From: Cryptomeria japonica
Taxonomy: Eukaryota; Streptophyta; Pinopsida; Cupressales; Cupressaceae
Direction of reading: 5' to 3'
DNA: 64,000 bases
Assembly: GCF_030272615.1 (NCBI RefSeq)
Contig: NC_081409.1
Span: forward strand, 242,359,332 to 242,423,331
The notes beneath the pieces were generated by a model. That model searched no databases. It saw only the letters and a program-made list of their open reading frames with translations, and had not been told where the DNA came from. Of the stretch, positions 11,166-22,592 are shown one piece after another (position 1 is the stretch's first letter; each line of letters starts with the position of its first letter). The position numbers and the translations under genes were made by a program.

Positions 11166-13801
11166 GTTGAATAGAGCATCAGGCTCCCCTGCATACCAGA
11201 AAATACAAAAAACATTCAAAAAAAAAAATGTGTCTTGAAGAAATACAAAAACATTCAAAAAAGTAAAGAAAAATCATGCATCCAAACGGTGAACAACCAC
11301 TCTAGTGGCACCTTGGGTAAGTGCGATGGTGAAAACCTGGAAAACAAGCGCCACTCGTAAAAACAATGGCTCCAGTATCTTTCAGATTCGTTGCAATAAC
11401 ATTCATGCATCCACACATCCATCCATCTAAACCATAGCTTGTTATTTGATCTGTAATCAAAGAAAGTACTTTAGGCGTCTTGCATCCCGCTTTGTCATAG
11501 TCATGTCTACACTAGGGGGCAATGCCCTTAAATCTAGTTGGTGGAAGTGGATTCTACATTACTGGTGATTCATTGGGTAAAACATTCAAAACTGTTTCAC
11601 AAAATCCAAAAACATTCAAAACTATTTCACAAAATCCAAAAACATTCAAAACTGTTTCACAAAATCCAAAAACATTCAAAACTGTTTCACAAAATCCAAA
11701 AACATTCAAAACAATTCAAAATCCAAAAACATAAAAAAACCATTGAAAATCACACAAAAACATGGCAACACTTTGTACATACTCATCCGCGCAGATACAA
11801 AACAAACATTGACATAATACTCACACGATGACCATTTACCAATCAAACCACACAATCAACATCAACAAATCGGAAATTGTCTTTAAAGGATGCATCCTTC
11901 CTTACCAAAACAAAGACAAAAGTGATGTTTTCTTTGACAAGAAAATTATGTTAAGCTATCAAATACTTGGTTGATTTGTGAGTATAATCATTCGTTTATC
12001 TGTATCAGGATCTTTCAGCATTGTTTTGTATCGTTTGCGCATTCTTTCCGATGAAGTTCTGGGGCATGTACTAATGGTGTCTACGTGGGAAGTTCACCAA
12101 GCTACGTGATCTTATGCCAAATGCAGTCATAGATCATTGTGGCTTGCTGACTACAGCGTATACCTCGACCATATGGGCATGAACCATTACCAAGGATCCA
12201 TATTCTTTATTCTTTATGTATATACTGTTTGTTGGCAGGTACAATGCTCATTCTTTGGTTTCTTCTCATCCAAATTGGATAAAGGTTTTATCTCTTAGTC
12301 CGGTATGCACTTGTCTCAGTATATGATCAACCTAAGATCAAGGAGGATGATCCAAGTCATGCATGAACGGAGATAGTCCTTGTCTGTTCCACAAGCAATA
12401 CTCTGGTCGACTTGACCCTTATATCAAGTCGTTTGTATTAACTTGCTATATAAAATCCATGTAAGGAATACTCAGGTCATCTTGAATCATTATGTCAAGA
12501 TGCTTGTATTTTCTTCCAACATTTTAAACCTCAATGATGAAAATAGAGCACTATGGATCGTCATTTCATCTCATATGTTTATATCTTGCATTCCGTTGCA
12601 TATCACCCATCCATTCATTTATTCATATATGGGCTTTATATGCAAAAAGTGACCATTAAAGCCGGTCTTGGATACAATCACGATCGAGTACTCTGATACA
12701 TCATCATTGCATCATGTGAAGTCTCAAAAACCTTGCATTCCTCATGGTCATATCATCATCGCATTTAGTTGCATCTTGCATTAAGTACATTCATGTCATT
12801 TTTAACTTAACATTGCATATAGTTCATTTTTGACATTAGTTTTCATTAAACATTTGCATCATTACATCAATCATAAATAATTAGATTCATTCGTGGGATC
12901 AAATTGTCTTTGATTGTTTTAAATCATTTACTAGGCATTCATTTAGTGTCAATTATCCATCATCATTTCATCATCCTTTATCATTTATTATTGCATTCAT
13001 TCATTAGTGAAAAAGTGCATTCATTCACCCATTATTAAAGTATCTTATTATGCTCATTTTAGGATTCATTCACATTACATTCATTTTTCCTCTTTTTTTT
13101 AATTGCATTAAGGTGCAGTTATTAAAACCATAAGTTGTAGTATCATTACATTATCATTTTTACTTAAATCATATTTAAGCATTTAGAATCATAAAATCCA
13201 TTTGTTTCCAAACATTGGTTCATACCATTTAATATCCATTATACATATGCATTCATTTAAACATTATCATATAAACATTTGTACTTTACATTTTGTTTAT
13301 CCATATTACATTCATCTAAAAACATCTAGATGCATATCCATACATAAAATCATTCATTCAACCATTACATTAACATCATCGTATAAATTATCATTGCATA
13401 GGTAACACCAAAATCCTGTTCATAAATCATCATAGGCATACATCATCATCATGGCATTACATACATAAAGCATTACATGAAAAATCAAACAAATCATACA
13501 TATATAAACCTGCATTCATATGTCAGTATCCAGTATCATACATCATCATAAAAACACATGCATACAAGAAACATCTCATCAAATGCATACATGTACACAT
13601 ATCCATCTAAGCAATAACTCATCATCCTGCATAAACATCCATACATATCAACTGCATATCATCAAAATATGGGATCTCCTCATATATATCATCTCATATA
13701 TCAGAGTACAATGAAGTCTACAAAATCGGCTACCAAGAGCCATCCAAGATACAGTCCAAAAAATAAACAATGATACAATACATATATGCAAAAATGATCT
13801 C
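11166..13801 (+). other. E1 long 3' non-coding region between pol and the antisense gene
   Basis: This stretch has no credible gene. It holds A-rich sequence, the 30-bp tandem repeat at 11582-11730, and from about 12690 a CAT/ATG-rich low-complexity stretch (CATT, ATCAT, TACAT words) to about 13650. The sequence near 11275-11350 (AACGGTGAA...GGCACC...GGTGAAAA...GCGCC) is recognisably the same as 38950-39020 in E2, so this block is conserved between the two Tat elements. The CAT-rich stretch also has a counterpart at 40030-40460 in E2. Confidence 0.75.
11582..11730 (+). repeat. 30-bp tandem repeat downstream of E1 pol
   Basis: There are four full copies plus a decayed fifth of a 30-bp unit built on ACATTCAAAACTGTTTCACA followed by AAATCCAAAA. 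The in-frame repetitive peptide (KTFKTVSQNP) is a by-product, not a gene. Confidence 0.95.
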
Positions 13802-15787
13802 TCAAATGCCACTCTGGCCAGATGTTGTCCCACCACCTCCACCTGCTCCACCACTAGTACCCGCACCCTCTGATCCATCTCTTCATGGAGGCCTCATCGA
13901 ACCATCACTCACTCCTGCATCCCCTGATCTCTCCCTCTGCAGGGGACCCATCACACCCCCACTACTCTGCATAGTCTGCGATCGCTCTGATCTAGCCTAC
14001 CACATCTGAGAATAGCTAAGAGCTCGCTGACTAACTGGCACCACCTGCTCATATAAACCCCGCTAGTAGTCTATCTCCGCCTATGCTTACCGCATCTCCC
14101 TCATCACCTCCCCCATAGGCCCCTGTGCTCCTACTCTGACCCAGACTCTCTCCTCCAGCTCTGCCAATCTCTCCACTGCACTATCCCTCTCCTGTAGAAC
14201 CACCGCCAGCTCTGACTCCTGTGCAAATAGCTGCACATCTCTAGCTGCCACCTCCACCTCCAAATCCTCTATTCGGGTCTGCAAACGTACTATCATATGA
14301 TCTCGCAGATCTCCAATGGCTCCCTCCCCAATATCCATAGTCGCCTCACCTGCACCACCCTCTCCAGTAGCCCCCTCCCCTCTGTCCATCGGGATCTCCC
14401 TCTCCATCCCCCTCCCACTCAGCCGAACTCCTCCCTGTATCAATGGTCCCTGTGATATCTATAGAGGCAGTCCACCTCTCCCTCTTCGCTGACTCTGCAT
14501 CCCCAACCCACCACCTCCTCCACCACCTCCACCTCCTCCACCTCCTCCTCCCTCTCCTCCTCCCCCTGCCCTCGGTCCTCGACCTCCTGCCCTCCTCCGT
14601 CTCCATCCCCTCTCATCCTCAAAATCCGGGATCGGCTCTGCAAGATCAAATATCCATAAGATCGGGTGCGCTGCTCGGTACTGCGTGTACTCATCTGACA
14701 CTCCTACATCCACGACCCTCGATCGTATATCCCACGGTCTCGCCTGCAGTGTCCAGAACCTTGCTAGTGCCTGATCATATGGTAGCACTGACCCCCATGC
14801 ATACCTCTCCTGAATAACTCGAGCATACTCTCTTGATCCACTGGGCAGTCCCTGCTGCTGTCCAAACTGTCTCAGCACTCTCTCGGGCACCTATCTCTCC
14901 ACATGGTATGAGGTCCTCCCAATGAGGGATCGGGTCATAAACACATACGACAGTGCCTCTGCATCATTATCCCATGGCTCACACTCCAAGTATGGTCGCC
15001 ATATCACTGCATCCAAATCATCCAGTGCCCACTGCCACCACTCTAACTTCCCCAGGTGGGGCTAACTCATCATGCCGCTATACATGAACATGTATGACTG
15101 ATCCACTGCACAAAATCTCAGACTCACCAGTTGAGTCACTAGTAGGTGCTCCTAGGCCCAAATATGCAGCAGCGTCACTCCCACTGCTAAAGAACCTCTC
15201 CCCTGATAAACCACCTCATGGAGCTCTTGGTACAAGTGCGCCAGCACGCACGACCCCCACGTAAATCGGGTCCCCTCGATCATAATCATCTCTATCACCT
15301 ATCCCCATCCGACGACTAGACCATGCGAGCGCCTATCAGGACACAGTAATCCTCCCACAATGCCGAACAAAACTGCTAGTAAAGGCTCGTATAATGTAGC
15401 AATCTCCTCCTAGGCAATCGAGCCATCATCAATAAACACGTCCTCATCAAAAATCCTCTGAATTGCAAGGGTCCCCCAAGATCTGTCATATGTGACCAGC
15501 TCCCCCCAAATCAGAATCCGCAGGATGCGCCACACATCCTCTAGGGTCACTGTCATCTCCCCCTGTGCCAGATGGAAGGTGCACGTCTCGCTGTGCCACC
15601 GCTTGGCTAACGCTGTGATCAAACTGTGATTCATCTGAATCACGGGCATGTGCATCACCTCATATAGTCCCGTCGTCGCAATACAGTCTATCTCCGCCTA
15701 TGTCAATCAATCCCGCAACCCCTGTGTCGCAGGATGTCGCTCACGTAACTGCAACACACCCTGCTCCTCCTGCACATGGCCATTCAT
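13802..15787 (-). pseudogene. Antisense plant mobile domain (PMD/MAIN-like) gene carried by E1
   Basis: This is one continuous minus-strand frame of 661 codons, ATG at 15787-15785, natural stop at 13802-13804, with no visible frameshift but 13 in-frame stops. Seen, N to C: ALAKRWHSETCTFHLAQGEM then TVTLEDVWRIL (about 15620-15510), the PMD signature; LYQELHEVVYQGRG and LLHIWA (about 15230-15150); SYHVER then VPERVLRQFGQQQGLP (about 14910-14845), the PMD C-terminal motif; a Gly/Arg-rich stretch (14600-14500); a coiled coil (LQTRIEDLEVEVAARDVQLF and on, about 14280-14130); and a Gly-rich tail. Known of the family: PMD proteins such as MAIN and MAIL1 act in the nucleus in transposon silencing and genome stability, and PMDs also occur within transposons. 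Stops lie at 15707, 15698, 15410, 15299, 15152, 15062, 14891, 14459, 14087, 14081, 14063, 13997 and 13883; ten are TAG. Plus-strand ORFs here are shadows. Confidence 0.85.
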
Positions 15788-16053
15788 CAATCATTATCAG
15801 TTGTTTTATTTTCAAACTTTCTTAAGTTTAAACTTAGACTATCAACAGATACTTTGATCAAGTATCTTCAGGTCTCAACAAGTAAGCAATCATGGCCACC
15901 TAGACTTCAATGGACATTTATCCTAACAAATGACCTAAGTCTCATCAGGCTGCTATGGTTCAAAACAACTCCCACTTCACATCGCCCTCCATCCATCATT
16001 GGCATCGGGAGATTTTCTTCATCCAAACTGGGGCATCTCTTTATCCTAAATTA
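15788..16053. other. Spacer upstream of the antisense PMD gene, with hairpins
   Basis: This would be the antisense 5' leader or promoter. It holds an 8-bp-stem hairpin AGATACTT-loop-AAGTATCT at about 15847-15868 and a nearby AAGTTTAAACTT palindrome at about 15824. No ORF stands out. Confidence 0.5.
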
Positions 16054-16346
16054 AAAGCGCTATTATACCAACAAAAGCGCTAGTTTCTCAACAATAGCGC
16101 TACAACCCTAACAACAATGCTCAATCAGCTATCCAAGAATGCTCAAACTACAAATGCGCTAAAACAACTACACAGTAGCGCTAATTAAGATCAATAGTGC
16201 TCAATCAAGCTCTCAATAGCACTTAAACTTGCACACAATAGCGCTAAAACAAAACAAAAGCGCTCAAACAAAGGGGCAATAGCGCCATTGTGGCACAGTA
16301 GCGCTAGTTCATGGAGCAAAAGCGCCAAAACCATAGTTCCAGCGCT
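16054..16346 (-). repeat. AGCGCT-motif array between PMD gene and 3' LTR (E1)
   Basis: About 15 copies of a short motif, CAAWAGCGCTA or decayed forms (AATGCTC, AGTGCTC, AGCACT, AGCGCC), are spaced about 15-25 bp apart in otherwise unrelated A/C-rich sequence. The core AGCGCT is a self-complementary hexamer. On the minus strand, which carries the PMD gene, units read TAGCGCTATTG or AGCGCTTTTG. That matches the plus-strand orientation of the second array at 18371-18605. Confidence 0.85.
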
Positions 16347-16895
16347 CTTGCTCCGACTCGACTTGGACTCAGCTAAAAACATATAAAAAATGCATAAAAA
16401 TTAAAATTTCAAATTTGCGTACTGCTGGTCCGTAGTTGTCTGGCCGCTAGAACCGTCGGACTCGCTCAAATCTGTGCTCGGTAATCGGTATCAGCATCCT
16501 AACTACTGCTCGCTCCTCTAAATGTCACTATCAGAGCTCTGGTTTTACACTAGTCGCGGTCGCAAATGATCCTGTTTTCACCCCTTTCACCCCATTTATA
16601 CCCTTTGTCGTCACCGTAACTTCCCCCCGCTCACTGTTGTGGTCCTCGTGAACTTCCCGAGCCCCCCATTTCTCCATTTTCCCCTGTTTTCTTCTATTTT
16701 TCACCCGTATGGCTAACTCCTTCTCTTCTACCACCCTGCCAATTTTCATTCTTTTTTGAGAGATCGCTCGATTTTTCAAGATTTTTCGGCCCATCTCTCG
16801 AGGGGGCATACCACCCATTAAATTTACATTTTATGGGGCATTTTCTTCACACCAGTTTTTCTTTCTTTGAAACGATGCGATAAACCGCACAGTCT
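16347..16895. other. E1 3' end spacer before the polypurine tract
   Basis: No gene is seen. The CT-rich text ends in ATCTCTCGAGGGGGCATA (about 16793-16810) and then GAAACGATGCGATAAACCGCA. Both are shared with E2 at 42053-42070 and 42117-42138, so this is a conserved 3' end block of the family. Confidence 0.7.
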
Positions 16896-16909
16896 CAAAG
16901 AGGGGCAAA
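16896..16909 (+). other. E1 polypurine tract
   Basis: CAAAGAGGGGCAAA immediately precedes the TG that starts the LTR. The same sequence (AAAGAGGGGCAAAA) precedes the E2 3' LTR at 42159. Confidence 0.85.
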
Positions 16910-18282
16910 TGTAGTCACACAAATCTGTCCAGCTTAACTAAATAAATATTCGCTATTTATTTGATTAAAAATCCACTGGCCATCAGTTAATTAAATTAAT
17001 ATTTAATTAATTTATTCCCAAACATTCTTCTATTAATTAAATAAATTATTCAATTTATTTTAATCAAATTCACAACCAATTAAATAAATAAAATCTATTT
17101 ATTTAATTAAAACCCCCTATTCCTCTTTTAAATAAATTAAATAAAACATTTATTTAAATCATTATCCCCCCCCACTTGCATTTTCCTACAAATGCAACTT
17201 GCACACATTTATTGAAATAAATGAATTTTTATTTTAATAAAATCCTATTTTCCCTCACCCACCAAATCCACTTGCAAAAATCTAATCCCCTTCTAGATTC
17301 TTCTAACCCCTTCCTAATTAGCCTAATCCATCCCCTAATTATTGTCACATTCCTAAGCAAAATTAAGTCACTTCTCAAGGACTTCAAAAGTCTTTGAAAA
17401 TCATTTAATGCTTTGTGTGTTCAACAAATTAACCCCCAAAGTCTTCCAAGACCACTAATGGCTCTTACATGACCATTTATGGCTCTTACATAACCATTTA
17501 TGGTTATTTCAAACTTGTCTCCCCAAACATTTATTGTTTTGACCATATTCATCCTTTTCACATTTGCACAAGATTTTATCCATTGGATAAAAGCTTTATT
17601 CTTTGAATAAAGAGTTTATTCATTCAGCTAACCTTGACTTTAACTCTCAAGGCCATATCAAGCATTTAATGCTTATTCCCTCTCCTCTCAACCTATCTCA
17701 CATTGACACTTGTCATCCTGGGATTGGGTTGAAAGCCCTCACATGGATTTGAAATCATTCAATCCTGACCCTTATTGAGATTGCTCAATCTCAACCATCC
17801 ATTGCTCCATTTTTCCTATAAATAGAGCCCATTCCTTCATACTCCAGATCCTGAAAACTTGTATGCATTTAATCTATAGGCATTTTAGAGAGCATTTAGC
17901 ATAGCAAACTAAAATCTTGTCATTTTGGTTAAAATAAATCATTTTAGTATCAATAGCTTAATATTAGCTTCTTTACTTACATTTAGAGCAATATTTCAAT
18001 CTCAATCCTCCATAAGCATCCATAGTGCAAAAAGCTGCTGAGAGCTACACTATTTTGGAACTTGGAGAGGAGAAGAACAAGGGAGAAGGAGCTAAGAGCA
18101 TGCTAAGAGGCATTTGGAGATGCCTCATTATCTTTGTTTCGTTTGTTAGATATATTAGCATGATTTTAGTGTCTCTTTTGATATGCATGTTTAGATTAGT
18201 TTTTGGTTAACTAACACTAATGATTTTCTGGTTTCTTGTGTTGTTGGTCATTTGCTAACCTTGTCCATTTTGCAGAGCATCA
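16910..18282 (+). repeat. LTR of E1 (about 1373 bp, right edge inferred)
   Basis: It starts TGTAGTCACAC directly after the polypurine tract and is analogous to TGTAGACACCC in E2. The first 250 bp is a run of AT-rich self-complementary words (AATTAAATAAAT...ATTTATTTAATT). A TATA box, CCTATAAATAG, sits at 17816-17826, followed by an adenine- and stem-rich R/U5-like part. The right edge is placed at CA (18281-18282) because a PBS-like TGGTGAACTCGACGTG follows two bases later. No partner LTR is present, so the edge cannot be confirmed by alignment. Confidence 0.7.
17816..17826 (+). promoter_or_regulatory. LTR TATA box
   Basis: CCTATAAATAG about 900 bp into the LTR, in the position expected for the U3 promoter. 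Confidence 0.6.
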
Positions 18283-18284
18283 TT

Positions 18285-18305
18285 TGGTGAACTCGACGTG
18301 AATCC
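18285..18305 (+). other. Probable primer binding site after the LTR
   Basis: TGGTGAACTCGACGTGAATC begins two bases after the inferred LTR end, the geometry of a PBS (E2 has TGG three bases after its 5' LTR). I could not assign the tRNA. If correct, internal leader sequence lies to the right of this LTR. Confidence 0.5.
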
Positions 18306-18370
18306 AAACACCAAAAAGATCATTATTTTTAATCAATAACATGTTTGAATGTTTAAACTGTCACACAGGT

Positions 18371-18605
18371 TGCGCTTTGGCGCTATTGAACTCGTTCTAG
18401 CGCTATCAATACTTATGGTTTTAGCGCTATTGTTCTTACAATAACGCTATTGTATCAAGTTCAGCGCTTTTGGAACTGTTTTGGCGCTTTTGACATTATT
18501 TTGGTACTATTCACCCGGTTTCAGCGCTTTTGCCTCTCTGTCTTTCCCTTTCTTTTAGCGCGTTTGTGTTAAATAGCGCCTCTGTTCAAACACAGACTAA
18601 TGCTA
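18371..18605 (+). repeat. AGCGCT-motif array in the sense leader downstream of the LTR
   Basis: About 11-12 copies of TAGCGCTATTG, CAGCGCTTTTG and GGCGCTTTTG-type words lie in about 235 bp. It is the same motif as at 16054-16346 but inverted with respect to it. Relative to a plus-strand transcript starting in the LTR it has the same orientation as the first array has to the antisense PMD gene. Confidence 0.85.
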
Positions 18606-20295
18606 TTTTAACAGAACATTGTAAAAAAAATCTTGTAACTGAAAAAGTGAAAATTTTTAAGCTTGTGGAAGCCCCCCTTGGATATGGATTTTACTGATTG
18701 GTTGTTGTTTGTGCAGGTTTAAAACTCACCATTAAAAACCACAAACTTTCTTTTTGGTGCTTTAAAACTTGAACAAAGAAAATTTCCGTGCTTTCTAATT
18801 AGGTTCACTTGTCCTTGGTGCATTAAAACTGAACAAAACAACATTTGTTTTCTTGCAAATTAGGAAACACACTTCATTTGGGGCTTAAAATCAACAATTC
18901 CATTTTCTTGTATCAAACAAAAGAATTTACAAGCCACACTTCAAATTTTGGTGCAATTAAAACTTACAATCCACTTGTTCCAATTCTTGCAAGCGATTTA
19001 CTTCATGCAAACATGTTTTTTATTAAGTTGACCAGGATTTTATTTTCCTAGTTACTTAAACATATTGCCTTTGAAGTTAAAAAGAACATCATGATTGTTG
19101 GAGCAATATCTCCAAATAGTTAGACCATATTGCGATGATGGGTTAAAAAGAACAAGTGTTTTTCGTGCTTGGCATGCTTGTGCAAAAATTCGGTCGAGTG
19201 GTCCTACTTCTAACACACACTATCCTCTCCCTTAGCTTTCGTGGTCCTAGGTGCAAGAGAAAAGTGTTAGTAACACTCAAAATTTTATCTTTTTAAGAGA
19301 GGTTTGCCAAGAGACACATCACTCTTGGGAACGACCTCGCGTGGTAAATCCTTCGAGCCGCTATAGAAATCAGGTGAGAGCGAAAGTTGTAGCCTTGGGT
19401 ATAGCTATTCCTACAGTGTAACTGGCCGAAAGGACAAATGGGCCCCACCACCAGTTACAAGGCTCTTAAGTGAGTCACTGCAGAATGAACTTATGTCCAA
19501 AAACATCGAACATGACTAAACACCTTTAAGTAGTAGCCCACCCGTTCTATTGATTGAGGATATTTGCGATATAATTTAGTGCAAGAGCATAGATGGTTTT
19601 GCTCCCAAGATACTCACCATACATATTTCCTTGAGTAGAAACATAGCTTTTTGAAAAGTCACTTGTGGCTTGATAAAAGTGGTGACTCCCCCATCATAGG
19701 GATCATCTATTTTTTATGCTCATGCAAGACTTAGTATATCACATCCTTACCTGCCACGACAGGATTCATAAGGTATGTAGTACCAAAGTCGAAGAAATAT
19801 CAAGATGTGGGCTAAATTTATCACAACTGGCCATTTGACCTTAGGGATAAAAAGTGTTTGAAGTGTGTTCATTTTAAAGACCAAGTGCAAATTGAGCTGA
19901 CTTCAGGCTTTGGAAATACACCTTAAAAATACATCTAAAGGAAGGGTCATATACAAGTCCAAGGATTGGGTTGATATAGACCCATACTCATTTGTGCCTT
20001 TTAGGCAACATTCTTGTGCTTGTGTGCTTGCTTTGTTTTCTTGTCAAAGAAAAATCATAAAATCACTTCCAAAAACAAAGTATTCATCCAACCAAACACA
20101 CCAACAACAAAGTGCAAACAACAAAAGTATCAAAAACTTTATGACCATTCTTCACATCTTGCGAAAGAAGAAGCGTCATCAGAATATCAACTTGAAAAGA
20201 AGACCATTAAACTCAAAGGCTTTGATCAAAAGGAGGAAATTCTTCTATATAAATAGACAAATCTTTGTCTCCCATAGAGTTTTCTTGCATCACTA
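18606..20295 (+). other. Leader-like sequence of a Tat element, truncated
   Basis: No ORF of note. The block at about 19330-19370 (AACGACC...GGTAAATCCTTCGAGCCGCTATA) resembles E2 leader text at 33410-33470 (GAACGACC...CCTCTTCCAAACCACTATA). That, with the PBS-like start and motif array, suggests a 5' untranslated leader. No gag follows, so it is cut off somewhere before 20296. Confidence 0.5.
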
Positions 20296-20880
20296 ACTCA
20301 CTCTATCTCCCTATCTCTCTAAATATGTCTCTCTCCCTCTATCCCTTTGTCTACCTACCTCTCCATCCTTATCTCCCTAGATTTCTCTCCTTCTCTTTAA
20401 CTCTCTCTCTCTCTCTCTCTACTCTTTTATAATCCCTCTATCTCTCTTGAGCCACCTAACTCTCTCTCTCTATGTGTCTCTCTATGTCTCCTTCCTTGAT
20501 TTTGAACCTCTCAGTCTTACCAACTTGCTCTCTCTACCTCTCCCTCCCTTTCTACCTCTCTCCCTCCCCCTCCCTCTCTAACTATATCTACCTCTTTGTC
20601 TCTCTCAATATATCTGTCCCTTTCCCCAAAATATATCTTTATCCCTATCCCTCCCCCCAATTCTCTCTATCTCTCCCCTACCTTTCATTCCCTCCCTCCT
20701 TCCTTCTCTACTCTTTTTTCACTGCTAGATCTATCTACCTATATCTCCTTTCCTACCTATCCCTCGTTCCCTCCTTCCCTCTCTACTCTTTTTATCACCT
20801 CTTTCTATATTCCCCTCCAACCCTCTCTCTCTCCCTATCCATCCCTACCCCTCCACCTAACTCTCACTATGTACCTCTCT
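20296..20880. repeat. Polypyrimidine (CT-rich) low-complexity tract
   Basis: Nearly 600 bp of CTCTCT, TCCCTC, TCTACCT and TATCTCC words on the plus strand. The long Ser/Leu/Pro-rich frames here are composition artefacts. Confidence 0.9.
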
Positions 20881-22592
20881 AATGCAAAGAAGGGGTTAAA
20901 TTCACAAAGGCAAACTCAAACATGTAGGGTTTCTACCATACAACACTCAAAACATAACTCCTTTTAGGCATTTTGACTAACTTCAACATTGGTCTTCACA
21001 AGACTTAAGCCCTTACACATGAGGTTGCACTTTCATGAAGGTATTGATCAACAATTAAAGGTAAAGTGTGAATATTGTTTAGGGGCTTGGATCATCACAA
21101 CAAATGCAACCCAAGGTTTGCAACATTTTCACACTCACCTTTCTTATCAAAATATAGACATTAACACTTTGGATTGTCCTATGGTTGATCAAGGGTTCCA
21201 AGCACAAAATACCTTCTATTGGTAATAATCACAAACCATGGGTAGGTCCCTACACAACATACAACATCCCACCTTGGACTAATAATAATGACAAACTCCA
21301 TTTAAGATTCCTTGTAACATATTAAGGACTGGTAACTTTAGACTAAGACACAATCCTAGTTATGACAATCAAAACCATTGATTAAAGACCACACCACTAA
21401 TACTTGACACCAAAAACCTAAGTTATTTGATGAGTAAAACTTCTGTCAAGGCTGTTCATTCTCTCATTTGGGTCTCAACCAACATCTTATTTGCCAAACT
21501 CTGGTAATGATAGCCTATGATTGTGACAACAAGGTCATTAGGACAGTCCTCTCTACATGGGGTATTCTTATCTTTTGTGACTTCAAACTTACTTCCAAGG
21601 GTGCATAGGGTATCCACTCTCCCCTCTCTATCATCAACCATTCACCAAAACCATTCACTTGGTCTTCCAAACAACCTTTCACTCTCACTGCCAAACAAAG
21701 GTTTGATATGCACAAAAAATTAGACCAAACCTCCATTATTTGCACATGCTGCCTTCATGGTGGAGTCCAAAAAAACCAAATCATGAAAATAAATATATGC
21801 ATTGGCCATACCCCTCAATAGTGTGAGTTTTTTAATGTGGGAGTGACCCTAAATATATTTTTTTATTGCCACTGGTTACCCTCAACTAGGGTTTTTGGTA
21901 GTTTTTACAAAAATGATGATATCTTCAACAATACTCAATGGATTTCAATGCCACAAAGACAAAAATAAAGGCAATTCACTTATCTATCACATCCAATTGG
22001 TTTCAAATAAAAAAATGATGATTTTTACAAAGAAAAATTGAGAGGATCAAACTGCAAGGTCCATAAAACAGTGAGAACGCAGAAAAACTCAGAATTTATT
22101 GTCCTTTTCTTTCAATACATCCACCAACCAACCCAATGGTCACTGAATTTTTTTAATTTATATGTTGGCTCAACCCTCCAATGTCCATAATTGACATTTG
22201 AACATTAACTAACCCAAACTTAACAACTTTGCTCAATGTGACAGTTTTCAAGAAAAGTTGTAATGACAACTTTTGACAAAACTTGCCAAGGGACCCTAAA
22301 AGGACCTCCTATGAATCCAAATGATTAAAAATAGCTTCAAAGAGGTCAAATAGACCTTAATACATGATTAAATTCCATTGGAGGCATATTAACAACTTTT
22401 TCCCTCTTAAGACAATATTGACAACTTCCTGACAACTTTGCACCATGAACCCAAACAAGTTCCCTATTACATTAATTGACTACAAATCATCACCAAAATG
22501 GTCCATATGACCTTATTTATGACAAAAAAAAAAAACACCTAAAAACCTATCATTGGACTAGGTGCTCCTACACCTCTCTCTCTCTCTCTCTC
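20881..22592. other. Unassigned intergenic DNA
   Basis: AT-rich unique-looking sequence without a convincing ORF, LTR edge or RNA gene. It ends in a (TC)n run at the assembly gap. Confidence 0.6.

Noticed and set aside
14443-14817. Plus-strand 124-codon frame rich in His/Leu/Pro
   Set aside because: It is the complement of the Gly/Arg-rich part of the antisense PMD gene.
13802-15787. TAG codons in the PMD gene as reassigned or edited Trp codons
   Set aside because: Nuclear plant genes use the standard code and TGA/TAA stops are also present; deamination decay is simpler.
20472-20967. Plus-strand frames of Ser/Leu/Pro/Tyr
   Set aside because: Frames through the polypyrimidine tract; pure composition effect.
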